Both the position numbers and the translations under genes were made by a program. The notes beneath the pieces were generated by a model. The model was not told the origin of the DNA and searched no databases. It saw nothing but the letters and a program-made list of their open reading frames with translations. 31,960 nt of DNA from Dichomitus squalens LYAD-421 SS1 (taxonomy: Eukaryota; Basidiomycota; Agaricomycetes; Polyporales; Polyporaceae): assembly GCF_000275845.1 (NCBI RefSeq), contig NW_006766900.1, positions 81,563 to 113,522 of the forward strand, given 5' to 3'. This document shows positions 21,874-31,960 of this stretch, piece after piece (position 1 is the first letter of the stretch; each line of letters starts with the position of its first letter).

Positions 21874-21879
21874 AATAAA
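21874..21879 (+). terminator. Possible poly(A) signal of AsnRS
   Basis: An AATAAA hexamer lies about 120 bp after the AsnRS stop codon, a usual 3' UTR distance in fungi. Fungal poly(A) signals are loose, so this is only suggestive. Confidence 0.3.
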
Positions 21880-23167
21880 TTATTACGGCTTGTTCTAGGT
21901 ATCCACATCTTCCTCTGCAGCGAAACATGCAGATGTTCCTGTACGGTCTAATGTAATATAGGACACACTTGGTCCACACAAGGAAGATATTATGGAAGGA
22001 TCCTCAATCGAGCACATACCGAGTCATTTTCTCAGTACCCTGATGCCCCATGTCCTCGCACGATCCGACAGTGCAAAGCAGAAACGACATGCCAGCTATG
22101 GCATCCCACTCCCTTCTGCGAGAGCTGCGGCATGCCACAACTTCGACGAGGCTACGTCTCGTGATCAATCTTCGGAGCCCGAATCGGGTGTGGAAAAGCC
22201 AGGATGCTGGCGCTTGCATCGCCCATGCCCTCCTGGGACAACCCGCTCGCGCCCACCTTGAACTAGACCTTCTTCATCTCATCGACCTACTCCAGAGTCC
22301 ACATTCTGGTCGGAACCTGAGTGCCAGCCTTGCGATACCAAGTCAGCCTGCTTTCGTTTGTCGGATAGAGTTCCTCATATGCATTGTATAGACTTTTTGT
22401 GGGTATGGGTTATTCTGAGGCTACATACAACTGCTCCGACAACGAAACGATGATCTCCACAATTCACTTGAGCCAGCCAAGGGAGTGGTTTGCCTCATCT
22501 CCGCGACACATTTCGGTGAATGGCAGACGAGGTCATTCACTCCATCCACCTCTACTCTTTCGGGTCGCCTAACCCCAACCATGAATGCAGTTCACCTCTA
22601 CGAAGTTGCGCATCTTCCCGTTGCAGAAATTTGACCAACGTCCGACACCATGCAGATCAAGGATGCATTTGTCATCCACCTTGCAACAAAAGAATGTAAG
22701 CTGACCTTCGCACCCCGCAAATGCTAGGAACGAGGAGCGGCTCGGGATTGACGTTACTTCTCGCTTGGATTCACGTCAGATGAGTGTATGTTATGACTGC
22801 TCTAATCTCTCACTCCTTCGCGCACCCATCGTACCCTATACATCCTTAATACGTCCCTATCCACTCGCTGTTCTGCGTCATACGCTATCCCACTGTTATC
22901 CAATCCCCACACTATCCCTATATTGGTATCCAGCCTGGACCCAATGGGCAATTGGCGGGGCTGACACCGGGTCACGCACGCCGTACACCAGAGGAAGAAT
23001 CGGCGATACTATATAGGATACATCGTCGAGGAGGACGTACAACATATACTTCACCAATGCAATCGATAAAATGTCAATAAAAATTCTCTGGTACGCTTAC
23101 CAATCCGCACATTCACCATATTTCCACTTCTTGCATTTTCCTGATGCTTTCGCCCCATTCTCTGCAC

Positions 23168-23276
23168 TTCGATCCTCCTTCTCAGTGAGGAGGAGATTCG
23201 GTCCATTCAATCTCTACGACTTCCGCATTCTTCCCATTTTCTCTACATCGATCTCTCCTTCCTCGGCGAGGAGGAG
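23168..23276. repeat. Two degenerate hairpin repeats about 75 bp apart
   Basis: Two units have the same plan: CATTCT..TCTCTGCACTTCGATC or CATTTT..CTCTACATCGATC, then an inverted repeat around a short loop (CCTCCTTCTCAGTGAGGAGG in one, CTCCTTCCTCGGCGAGGAG in the other). The loop bases differ while the stems stay paired, which suggests either selection for the fold or an old duplication. Confidence 0.5.
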
Positions 23277-23829
23277 TGTTAGAATATGATGTCATGCGCT
23301 TTAGGCGCCGACGCTCGGATTCGCTCGATATACCTTACATCTCTCTTTCCACTACGTTCACCATCTCTATCCCCTCGTGTGCAAGCAACCCGCCTCTAGG
23401 TGGAGGGCCCTCCCCGCCGGATACGCTCTTGATCGTCGGGCCTGCGGACCACGTTAGCTTGTCTGGCTGCGCCGGTCGCGGATTGTCGCGGACGTGGCGA
23501 ACGCTACCGATCGTCTCTGATGCAATGGTGGAGTCGGGTGGCTTCTGGACCCCCTTCGAATATAGCGAGTACTGTTTGTCACTGGCACAAAGAGGATAGG
23601 CTCTGACGACGAGACGCGCGAGGCCGCTGTGCCTTGCTTCAGCTCGTCGGCCATTCATCCTCCGCGCTACCTCCTTTCCTTGCAGGGCTTGGTTGGTCGA
23701 CATCATTGCCGCGCATCACGATTCGGTCTTTCTAGTGGGTTGGCATGCCTCGTTTGTGCCCGACGATCCACGCTTTAGTGGACTCCACCCCCCCAACCCC
23801 GGATAACAACCAACGGCACGGTGTTAGTG

Positions 23830-24152
23830 TGGAGTCGCGTTCTCAGTGACTGGGAGCTTTCGAGGCCCATAGATGAGCAGATGCCTCCCAAGGCCTCTGT
23901 GAAGGGCCGCATTGTGCGTCCCCCAGCTATCGCTTCCCATATCCGCCACTGCTGACAGCTTTTTCAGGGAACGTATCAGTTCATGTCCGTGAACCTCCTC
24001 CAGTACCCTTCGGAGACTTCCAAGGTTGCGGACGAGCTCGAGTCGTTCTTCTACCTCATGGTCTACAACGCCTTCCGCCATCTGCGTTCGAGCTGCAACG
24101 ACCCCGCCTGGTGGGTCACGACATGCTTCGATCACTACGCCGGCCCGCCGTA
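23830..24152 (+). pseudogene. FunK1-type fungal protein kinase relic
   Basis: Two segments joined by a putative 54-bp intron (23914-23967, with a CTGAC branch point) read SDWELSRPIDEQ..KGRI and then GTYQFMSVNLL, followed by ADELESFFYLMVYNAFRHL and CFDHYAGPP. This is the hallmark order of the FunK1 kinase family, which expands in mushrooms: DWEL corresponds to the metal-binding DFG-like site, then comes GTWQFMS, then D-x-L-E-S-F-x-Y. A stop follows at 24150-24152, well before the usual domain end. Upstream I cannot find the ATP-binding region or the H-R-D catalytic loop. I therefore regard it as a truncated or decayed copy, although a fast-diverged functional gene cannot be excluded. Confidence 0.6.
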
Positions 24153-27100
24153 GGACGGTCTGACCGTCACCCGGAGGACTCCGACGATGTGACTGTACAA
24201 TCATCGCTCTGGAACGCGGCCCCCACTACCGTTGCCACTGGATATTCTCTCGACAATTTACCACTGCGACGAAAGTGCGCTTGCCCTGCATTATACGTTA
24301 GCAAGTCGTATCTCCTGTTTGGCGATCACCTTGCGGCGTTGCTTCCGGACTTGAGCAAGCTCGATTGCCGCTACTTGAACACTCCGCTACATACACGGGG
24401 CCGGCTACTATGCTGTGACCCCGATATCGCTACTCAGGAGAATCGAAAGGTTTCCTCTTCAACCACCCCACGCGACGGCGCTGACTGACCGGCCGATTCC
24501 ACGTGGGATCCTTCGAAGACCGAACTTTCGTCTTCGCAGGTCGCTGGATGCAAGATGCAAGATATCAGCTGCGCGCTGGTACTTAGGAGACAACTCGGAT
24601 TCGCACCTGTCGTTTCCTGGAATTCGTCCGCTGGACAGAAACCCCTTCGTCCTCTTGTTTTCGTCATCGTGGGGTCATTTCCCCGCGATGGCTCTCGATG
24701 CCCCTCCTCCGTCCGAGCGCCCGTATCTCCTACTCAGGTGTCGGAGTGCGGGCGCGCGTCCACCGGGAAACGCTTTCGCTGTAGCGATGTCTTGCGGGGC
24801 GGCGCCTTAGGCATCGGTTAACCTCGTGGGGCGTCTATACGCCTAAGACAAGACAACCTTGGCAACGCTCCCATCATGGTGGCTCCATCGCCGTACAACT
24901 CCCAGCTTCAGCAACGATGGGATATGATCAACCGGTTGTGTCACGTGACCAGATGGCTTCGCGAGGAAGTAACCTGATGGGTTCATCGTACCTCTTTGTT
25001 GATGTGAGAACTATATGCAATCTACATCGCCATGTGCCAAACTTGCGGGACCATATTGTCGCGGTCGGTGTGCGTATAGTGCTGAAATGAATATGGGACT
25101 ATAACGATGTCAATCAGTGCTTCTGGTGAGCGACGTCAGAAATGACTGTTGAGCGAACGGATCCACGACAAGCCTTCTGCGGCTCCCGAGTGTACAATTG
25201 AGGTAGGTCAACGAGTGTGATTCTGTGAATTATGAGTTCTACCTGAGCTAGGCCTGCAACAACGAACAAGACAAAGGCGCGGAAGTAACTCCCACCGTTC
25301 GCGGGCGCTAACACGGCCAGCGAGCAGAGAACGGCCAATGGACGTCCTGGCGCAGACGGGACTCCGGAGGATCCTCCCAACATTACATCGTCGACTCTGC
25401 ACCGCTGGCTTGTTCACTGGACATCTAGCCGTCTGATGCTCTGCATCGACCAGGCGATCCCTTCTGACTCCCTTCTTTCCAATACCATATGATCGCATTG
25501 ATATCTGTTGTCACCACTCTCTGGCCTATGCGACTCTCCCATCCAGCTTTCCGGACGATGCATTCAGGCATGTCTTATCCTCAGCAAAAGCTATACTGAC
25601 CTGTCTTGTCAGAAAAATTAATCACATGCTTGCCTCCGTGAATTGCGCTCGGATGCTCCGCCGCCGCCACCCACTACGCCCCTAATCAACTACAGCATGC
25701 TACTACTCTCCTCAGACGGGAGATAGCCCACAGCAGGATCGCCTCCTGGTGTCCTCATGCTACTCCGGCGCTGCTCGGAGGCCTACGAGCATGTTCACGA
25801 CAATCCGCCGGAGTTCCGCCGGCTGGTTCGACTTCCGCCGGAGGTCAATGTCCGGTAGTCAGTGTCCCGTTCAGGAGTTGCCGGCTCCGCAGTTCGTCGG
25901 TACATGCCAGTCAAGCTACAGCATAGAAAATGGTACGTCTCATTCGAAGCAATCGGCGATGACTCAAGCATGCAGCTTGGATGCATCAGGTGAATACCTG
26001 AGCATGCGCCAGGATGCCCTGGTGCATACACGCTTGTGCATGCTGCAAACACGACCGGATGACAAGCACCTCTGCTTTCGTCGCATCCGGTTGATTACCA
26101 GCTATATATGAAGTCTTATCAGACGTATATGCTGCCATATGCGCGTGCTACTACTATCCTATGACGATCCCTCGTTCAGGAATGCGCGCGAACTGGTGCT
26201 TGCCGCCCTATGTGGGAGTTTGACAGCTATGGAGTCCCTCTGTGCACAATGTTTACGTGCTCCATCCGAGTGTGTATACGTGCTCATTTGAGCATGTCGA
26301 CATACCCGACAAAGAACATGGCTGCTACGCCACAAATGCCATTATGTCACCCTCCTTCGAGGAAGGCACATATCATGAACATCCTGGCAGAATGCTACCC
26401 CGCGTGCCGGTATCCATCACACTCACCAGAGTGTCCCTGATTGTGCATTGGGTAACGCTGTCTCTCGAAGAGGCTTGACCATGATCGCAAAGAGAACCAA
26501 CGCTTTGGGTGTGTCGATGACGATGTCATCGAGGATCTCCGCCGTTGGCAGGAACCCTGCCTCGAACGATGTGGACGAGCACAAGTTACGAGCATGTGCG
26601 CGATCGAAGAGACTCGCTACGAGCTAAGCGTCTGCCTCCTTCGACTCGAATCCCCTATTGACGAGGTTGTCCATGAGTAGATGCCGGTGTCACAATGGAA
26701 CTTCGTGAAATACACTTCCGCCTCTTCAAGATCGCGGATAGAGAAGAATTTCTTCGAGTCTCCTCGATATGCGTCTTGGCCTCGGACTCGGAATCGAAGG
26801 CGCTCCAGAAGACTCTTTCTCGCCCCCGTCCTCGGAGTTGGCGTTCAACGCGGCACGAGTGGATTCCCACTTGTACTCAAGTGGGACTGAACGCTGGAGC
26901 TTGCTCCGCCGAGGAGCGGCACCTTCTGGGGTACCGCCTCATCGGCCTGCTGACCCGTTTCGCAGTTCGGGCTCAGGGCCATCCATGAACTGTTCCTCCT
27001 GGAGATGCACAACACCTGAATGTAACGAAATTGACAAAAGGTTAGGCTCACCAACCCCTACGGTCATACGGATGGCATTCCTCCACTGTCGTTGGTGTAC

Positions 27101-27623
27101 TCGCGCAGCTTTTGGAGAAGGTGACCCTATATGGACGTTCGCACAAGACCTACGTTGCGCCGAATATCTGCTGTAACCGTCCTCCCGTCGTTGATGAATG
27201 ACTAACTTGTTTTTCCTGGTTTTCCTAAACCGATCAGAAGAACCGTGCTTGATAGCAAGTGCAGAACAATGTCCAATGTGTTGTCGTCCAATAGGAAGAG
27301 ACATGCGCGATCCGTGAGCGTAGGGGCTCATCGCTAAGAGATCAGTCTATATCCTATGTAGGACCCTAGGTGCGCTGTCGACGATGAATGCGTGTTGAGT
27401 AGGACTGGGGACAGATTTGAGGAGTGAATGCTACAGGCCCGTTGGGTTGTGGTCTTCAGACGCGGGAATCCATCCTCACTTCGTCCTTAATCGCGACCAC
27501 CACCCATTGGTCCACGCATCTGTCATTAATCTCTTGACCTTGTCTTCGCTCACAATCCCCGTTCCATTCATCTCTCTCTGGAACGACCTTCCGAGGGCAA
27601 AAAACACAGTGACTCGTCAGCAA
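24153..27623. other. Gene-poor, decayed-looking region
   Basis: About 3.5 kb with no gene that can be supported. Several stop-to-stop stretches have coding-like character without an identifiable family: 25749-25860 (contains three copies of TTCCGCCGG or ATCCGCCGG) and about 26455-26678 (see separate entry). Frames at 26695-27176 shift between reading frames without good splice sites. Together with the FunK1 relic, this suggests a tract of dead or very divergent gene copies. Confidence 0.4.
26455..26678 (+). other. Coding-like fragment, unidentified
   Basis: This frame is open for about 74 codons with no ATG at its start, and reads as an acidic, helical peptide (VDDDVIEDLRRWQEPCLERC, later EETRYELSVCLLRLESPIDE) ending in VVHE and a stop. 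The amino-acid composition is protein-like, whereas the overlapping plus- and minus-strand frames are serine/arginine rich. It could be an exon of a divergent gene or a relic. I do not recognise a domain. Confidence 0.25.
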
Positions 27624-28273
27624 AATGTCCGGAGCCGCAACCGCTAGTATGGACAGCAAGGCCACGGACAAGAAAGCGAAGAAGTTTTTCCTTCCACAAC
27701 CTGCGGTCGACCTCCGAGAAGGTAGATTAACCATTCACCCTGATCTGATAAGTTCAATGACTTGGAGCTGAAGAACGACCTCATATCTTGAATTCATGCC
27801 CGAAGCACTGTACGCCAACGGACGGCAACCATCGGACTCTGAGAAGCGGGCGGTTTACGAGATGATAGTCAAGATGGAGGGCTGCGAGTCCTACGCTCGC
27901 AAGACACATTCCAATTTCTGTACGCATATTGAGCGCAAAAGAAAGACAGGCTTCAGAGGCATGTTCCTCCGTGGCATTGCACCGCTCACACGGAACCCAC
28001 TGACACGTCTCCCGGCGACACACGACCAATGACCGTCTCTGGCAACATGCAGACTACGTCGTGGCATGGCTACAACAGGTTCCCAACCCGTCTCTCGCGG
28101 ACGTGCTCTTGTGGTCGCGCGTGCTTCAGGTGTCTCCATCCGTCGTATTCGAGATCATCATGGCGGAGGTCCCGCGTGGCGTCACAGAGTTTGTGGAGCA
28201 CCAGCATGCGGTGAGTGGGCATAGTCATGGCCAGACGAAGATTGGTTCTGTGCTCAATGATGTCTCTTCCTGA
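27624..28273 (+). pseudogene. Homeodomain-like gene, probably broken
   Basis: The first segment starts with MSGAATASMDSKATDKKAKK and ends near 27720. A second (27753-27785) reads FNDLELKNDLIS and then meets a TGA. A third (27778-27960), one frame over, reads YLEFMPEALYANGRQPSDSE, then KRAVYEMIVKMEGC and THSNFCTHIERKRK. A fourth (about 28045-28210) reads YVVAWLQQVPNPSLADVLLW. The third segment resembles the divergent fungal homeodomain-like fold, with a basic final helix. The frame change at 27785 has no good splice site to explain it, so either the gene is frameshifted or a small intron is non-canonical. The family assignment is tentative. Confidence 0.35.
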
Positions 28274-29341
28274 CCTCCAGCTGAGCTTGTGCAACACGAT
28301 GAACCCGTCTGTGTGATGGCGCTTTGACCTTTGTAGCCATGATTGGGAGAGTGGATAAATCGGGCAAAGAGACTTACACGTCGTCTTCGGCTCTCCCTAG
28401 TGAGGTGTGTCCTGCACTAGATTGTTCACGCATGTCCCTCTGTGTCCCCCTCCCTGGCATACTTCAAAACCTTCGTGGATGTGGATATCACTGTTTTTTC
28501 TTGGCATAAAGTTTCCCGTAGGCACGAGGATTACTGTCGTGGGTGTGCTATCCGATCTACGAACGAGACTTTGCCGCTGGTTGTCTCCCCGTCTGTATGC
28601 AGGATATGGTATGATCACACACTTCAAAACATGACACATAAGTGTGGAGAAATGGAGGGCGGCAGAAAGATGGACGAATCAGACGCGGTAGAGCCCACAA
28701 TGCAGCCTCTAAGACGCCGAGGATCCTGCTAGCGTGCGTTCCTATATGGAGATGAATTCTTCCAGGTTCCTTCAAGACAAGCTTCGTCAAGACCAAGGAA
28801 CTATCCTGGACTATAAGGCGCGGAGCACAAAAGGGCGGAATAGAGCAGAATGCAAAACCGATTCCCGAATGTCCCCGGTGCGTTTTGCGGCCAACGATGC
28901 ACACGGACGTTGTCAGCGCGGGTCAGCGCGGCCGCCGAGAGGGAGCTCGACGTGGCGGTGTCATAGTGAGTTCTGCGACCTGAACCACTTGCGCGGGGCA
29001 AGGAGGCGGTGACTAGCAGAGATTGACATTCTTGGGGAAGCGCACAGACGAGGCTGGAGCAGGCTACTCGCTAAGCATCGATATGACCTGCAGCGAAGCG
29101 TCTCGATAGCGTGCGACGACAGATCACACGTACAAATCTATGCAAAGCAAAGCAAGCTACGACAATTACATGGTACAGCAGACCAACCCAAAATCAACCC
29201 CACGTTCATCAACGGCGGACAATGTGCTTGATGGAGCTTTTCCATCTCTATCTCCTCCACGAAGTTCCGCCTCGCATACCTCCATCCTTAGGCAATACCA
29301 AAACGCTCCTTGACTTGGGTGGCAGCCGCCGCGATCCTAAT
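28274..29341. other. Intergenic region, no gene seen
   Basis: About 1.1 kb. Plus-strand frames at 28407-28732 (75-96 codons) overlap each other and have no domain. The right end should contain the 3' UTR of the minus-strand gene ending at 29342. Confidence 0.4.
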
Positions 29342-30649
29342 CTACTCATCCTCTGCCTCATCGTCCACAATTTCCACCAGGAACCTGGCGTTGGGCTCCG
29401 CGCCCGCCTCGCCCATCGTCTCGTCCTTTGCGCAAGCGTACTGCCTCCTGTACACTATCTCCCCCTCCCCGTTCTCCTCTTCAACGACGAGCACCAGCCG
29501 CGCCGAACGATAGTACTCCTCGAGCCCGAACGTGCGGCACGCCTGCATCAGTACCTTCGACACCGCGTGCCGGGCCCGCGTCTTGAAGAGCGTGCGGGAC
29601 TCCGCATCGTCCGCGTACTCGATCATGATCAGGAAGCTCTCATCAGACTTGGGCTGGGGCTGCGTGGGACGTGTTTCTGAGGAGCAAGCGTCAGCATCCA
29701 CCCTCGTCCAGCCAACCACTGAACTGTACCCTCAGAGCGCGACAGCGCCGGCTCGAGCTTGATCTCTTTCTTCTCCGTCTTGACCCTCGGCGGCTCGGGT
29801 CGAGGCGCTGTTCGAAGATGTCAGCACAGACTCTCATGACGAGACACTACGCGTACCATCCAGCTGCCTCGCCCGCGACGACCCCTCAGCCTTGTCCGTC
29901 CACCCCGCAGGCGGCCCGTCCAGCTCGACGATAGACCCACCGCTCGTCCGCGGTGCCTTCGACGGACGCGTCTGCGAGCGCATAGACGGGCCTGCGCTTG
30001 CAAAGTCCGCATCCTCCAGCTGGTCGAACTCCTCGTCGCTCCCGCTCGCCTTCCAGTTGCGCGTGTCGTCCAGCAGCTCGTCGGTCTCCGTCTGGTCAAC
30101 ACCGTAGTCCGACATGACGCGCGGACGCGCGCTCTTCTTCCTGGGGGACACGATGCGCACTTCGTCCTCCTCATCATCTTGGAGCTCGTCTGTCTTCGCT
30201 GGGGGAGGTGTCGGCACCGCGGAGTGGCGCGAGGGCGGGCTGCCTCTTGGGCTGGCGTCCTTATGTGGGGACACCTTGGGCAAAGATGTCGGGACTGGCG
30301 TCTTGCGTGCGCTGACTGACTGGCGTTCTACGATCCGCGGGGCGGGTGCGAGTGTAGAAGGCGCTCCAGAGCGAGGGATGGGGGCCGAGCCGCCTACGGA
30401 CATGCGCTTCTGAGACGACAGGCGGCGCGAGCCGCTACTGAGCGACTCCGAAGGGCGTGGTGGGCCAGCCGTGGCGGGGGACGAGGCGTTGGCCACTTTC
30501 ACTGTCACGGAGCGGATAACGGGGCTGATTGCCTTCCATGCTGCTTGATGGATGCGGACCAGGGTGCCCTCGAAGCCGTGGAGATCGTCCGTTTCGAAGA
30601 CCAGCTCTCCCGAGAGGGAGAACTCGTTCCGGGCGACCTGCTGAGCTTC
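29342..30649 (-). CDS. Disordered protein with compact C-terminal acidic domain (5' end unresolved)
   Basis: Three exons are clear (29857-30649, 29730-29807 and 29342-29676), giving 401 codons plus an unseen first exon. The first visible exon begins after a good acceptor (TGCAATTCTAG) in phase 0. It opens with EAQQVARNEFSLSGELVFET and HGFEGTLVRIHQAAWKAI, a folded N-terminal piece. Then come about 200 residues rich in Ser, Pro, Arg, Asp and Glu with basic patches such as RKKSARPR. The last exon has a compact domain (FLIMIEYADDAESRTLFKTR, later KVLMQACRTFGLEEYY) whose beta-beta-alpha start and residue pattern recall ubiquitin/SUMO-like folds, ending in an acidic tail. The fold is a guess and the function unknown. 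The start exon should lie between 30651 and the element at 31004. Confidence 0.7.
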
Positions 30650-30820
30650 CTAGAATTGCAGTCAGTCATGATTGTGCAATAACAAAAGTTGGTTTGCCCG
30701 GACGGCTTGACCGCGACCGCGATCACAAAGTAGCCTCAGTAGCAGGCAGAATAGCGTGGGAGATAAAACGGAAAGCTCGTGTACGTAGGTTGGTCTCCCG
30801 CCTAACCGCCACAACTACGG

Positions 30821-30856
30821 CGGCCACGACTACGGCCATAGCCGTAGTCGTGGCCG
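30821..30856. repeat. Perfect 16-bp inverted repeat with 4-nt loop
   Basis: The left arm CGGCCACGACTACGGC (30821-30836), the loop CATA and the right arm GCCGTAGTCGTGGCCG (30841-30856) pair without a mismatch and are GC rich, so they would form a very stable hairpin or cruciform. A related ACTACGGCGGCC word lies just left of it. It sits upstream of, or within the 5' UTR/first intron of, the minus-strand gene at 29342-30649. It is not rho-independent-like, which would be irrelevant in a fungus. Confidence 0.8.
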
Positions 30857-31003
30857 GTCATCATGGCCAGCGGACTACACAAGGGCTGCGGCGAGATGTG
30901 TGAGAGCGCAGGGATTACAGTTGCTGGCTGCAGAACGCAGCCACTTTCCCAGACCGTAAGAGAGAGTAACGAGAGTACGCCTCCCAGCATGCTCCTCCCA
31001 GAG

Positions 31004-31179
31004 TAGGGATGGCTGCGGGTCAGGTGAAAGCGCCTCGGGTCCAGGTCCAGGTACGGGTACGGGTACGGGTCACGGTGACCCGACCTCAACCCGTACCCGA
31101 CCTACTCGGGTGTGTACCCGCGCGGGTACGGGTACGGGTAAGGTCAAAATGCGCACGGTTAGACCCGTGTCAATCCCTA
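31004..31179. mobile_element. hAT-like MITE, 176 bp, with 8-bp target duplication
   Basis: The left end is TAGGGATGGCTGCGGGT. The reverse complement of the right end is TAGGGATTGACACGGGT, so 13 of 17 positions match. Flanks are TCCCAGAG (30996-31003) and TCCCGGAG (31180-31187), an 8-bp duplication with one difference. The interior consists largely of GGTACG/GTACCC-type repeats (about 31045-31140), with a GGGTCACGGTGACCC palindrome near its middle. Subterminal CGGGTA repeats and an 8-bp duplication are typical of hAT-derived MITEs. The element at 16203-16739 shares its termini. Confidence 0.8.
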
Positions 31180-31187
31180 TCCCGGAG

Positions 31188-31960
31188 ACCCCGGAATTGA
31201 AAAGTACCCCTGCGTTTCTAATGCAAGGAACTTGGAGCTGTAGAGTGCCGGTCGTGCGCAGAAACTGACATTCTCAGGCGAAACATGCCGGGAAAGACAT
31301 ATATTTTGATGCGAAGAACGGTGGACCATACCTCGTAAGTTTTCGGTAACGGGAGTAGTACGCGTTCATGGGCATGACAGAAGATGATTAGCTCTTGAGT
31401 AGACCTGTCTTCTGCATCAATTCGTGATTTGAAAAGCATTTTCCTAGTGTGCATGTTCGTCAGCACAATTGTGAGAGCGCTATGTCGCGACTCACCTACA
31501 GGCCAGAACAAGGAACGAGCTGCGCGGTGGTGTAGAAAAGAAACCTGAAACGTCACGAACGATCGCGACACGCCAACGTAGTCACATGATCGTGGATGTG
31601 CCGAAAATGAAGCGCGCAAGAGACTTGTCCTAAGTTGGATTCATTACAGTGATTTGCAAAAAACACTGCAGGTCGCGCGCGTGGGCAAGGCTATTTGTTC
31701 CTATTTGGCATCCCCGGTAAGCGCTTGCCCGGGACGGAACGGCTCAACATTCTCTGTACTTATTTGCATTTGAATCTGATAGAGTACGAGGAGGGATGTA
31801 GGAAAATTACTCCCCTTTGATTCCGAAGCAGCCATGGAATTGCCAACTCAAGCATTGTTATAATAGATACAATGGTCCTGAGCGCCCAGTGCCCGAAACA
31901 GAAGTTCGCGCCGTAAACGCCCGGGAACAAACATGGGCAAATAGCTCGCCGCGCGGACGC
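31188..31960. other. Window-end region, no gene seen
   Basis: A minus-strand frame of 133 codons (31218-31619) has no recognisable domain, and no splice sites join it to a neighbour. The last 300 bp contain only short frames. A gene beginning beyond the window edge cannot be excluded. Confidence 0.4.

Larger units (their letters stand above)
21756..23820. other. Gene-poor region downstream of AsnRS
   Basis: About 2 kb with only short overlapping open frames. A frame at 22050-22391 (113 codons, with a leucine-rich C-terminal half) could be a relic but has no start context or identifiable domain. The stretch 22800-22920 is pyrimidine rich with repeated CTATCC words. Hairpin-like repeats lie at 23168-23276. 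No tRNA gene was recognised by A/B-box search by eye. Confidence 0.4.

Noticed and set aside
1..31960. CRISPR array, bacterial operon, riboswitch or rRNA gene
   Set aside because: The window is eukaryotic by its spliceosomal introns and gene content; no regularly spaced repeats or rRNA-like sequences are present.

Overview
The window looks like nuclear DNA of a basidiomycete fungus, most likely a wood- or plant-degrading mushroom such as a Polyporales species. The evidence is the gene structure: many short introns of 46-73 bp with GT..AG ends and CTGAC/CTAAC-like branch points, GC-rich exons, and a gene set of an F-box protein with leucine-rich-like repeats, a fungal exo-polygalacturonase, an Erv2-type sulfhydryl oxidase and a FunK1-type kinase relic. 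This assignment is by pattern recognition; no database search was run. Exon models were built by hand. For every complete multi-exon model the coding lengths sum to a multiple of three.

Layout. 1-2243: leader region, then a minus-strand gene for a single-pass membrane protein with a repetitive extracellular T-S-N domain (655-2243). 3347-4154: a small two-exon membrane protein, probably mitochondrial (minus). 5090-6799: secreted GH28 exo-polygalacturonase in nine exons (plus). 7001-8796: a paralogue of the first membrane protein with the same four-exon layout (minus), so the pectinase lies between two related surface proteins. 9317-9678: a MITE-like element with long terminal inverted repeats. 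10858-12143: LSM4, whose first coding exon is only the ATG and which has one 690-bp intron (plus). 12434-14337: F-box protein (minus). 14338-16202: no convincing gene. 16203-16739: a hAT-like non-autonomous element. 16797-17902: DPH5 (minus). 18442-19446: ERV2-type oxidase (minus). 19874-21755: cytosolic asparaginyl-tRNA synthetase (plus), divergent from ERV2. 21756-29341: a 7.6-kb gene-poor stretch with a FunK1 kinase relic and a broken homeodomain-like gene. 29342-30649 (5' end unresolved): a disordered protein ending in a compact acidic domain. 30821-30856: a perfect hairpin. 31004-31179: a short hAT-like MITE with an 8-bp target duplication.

The housekeeping genes (LSM4 in RNA decay and splicing, DPH5 in diphthamide synthesis on eEF2, ERV2 in ER disulfide formation, AsnRS in translation) do not form an operon-like unit and are independent eukaryotic genes. 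The accessory content is the pectinase with its two membrane-protein neighbours, and the transposon-derived elements between genes. The features that most merit follow-up are the paralogue pair, the two related hAT-like elements, the unrelated long-TIR element, the long LSM4 intron and the 29.3-30.6 kb protein.
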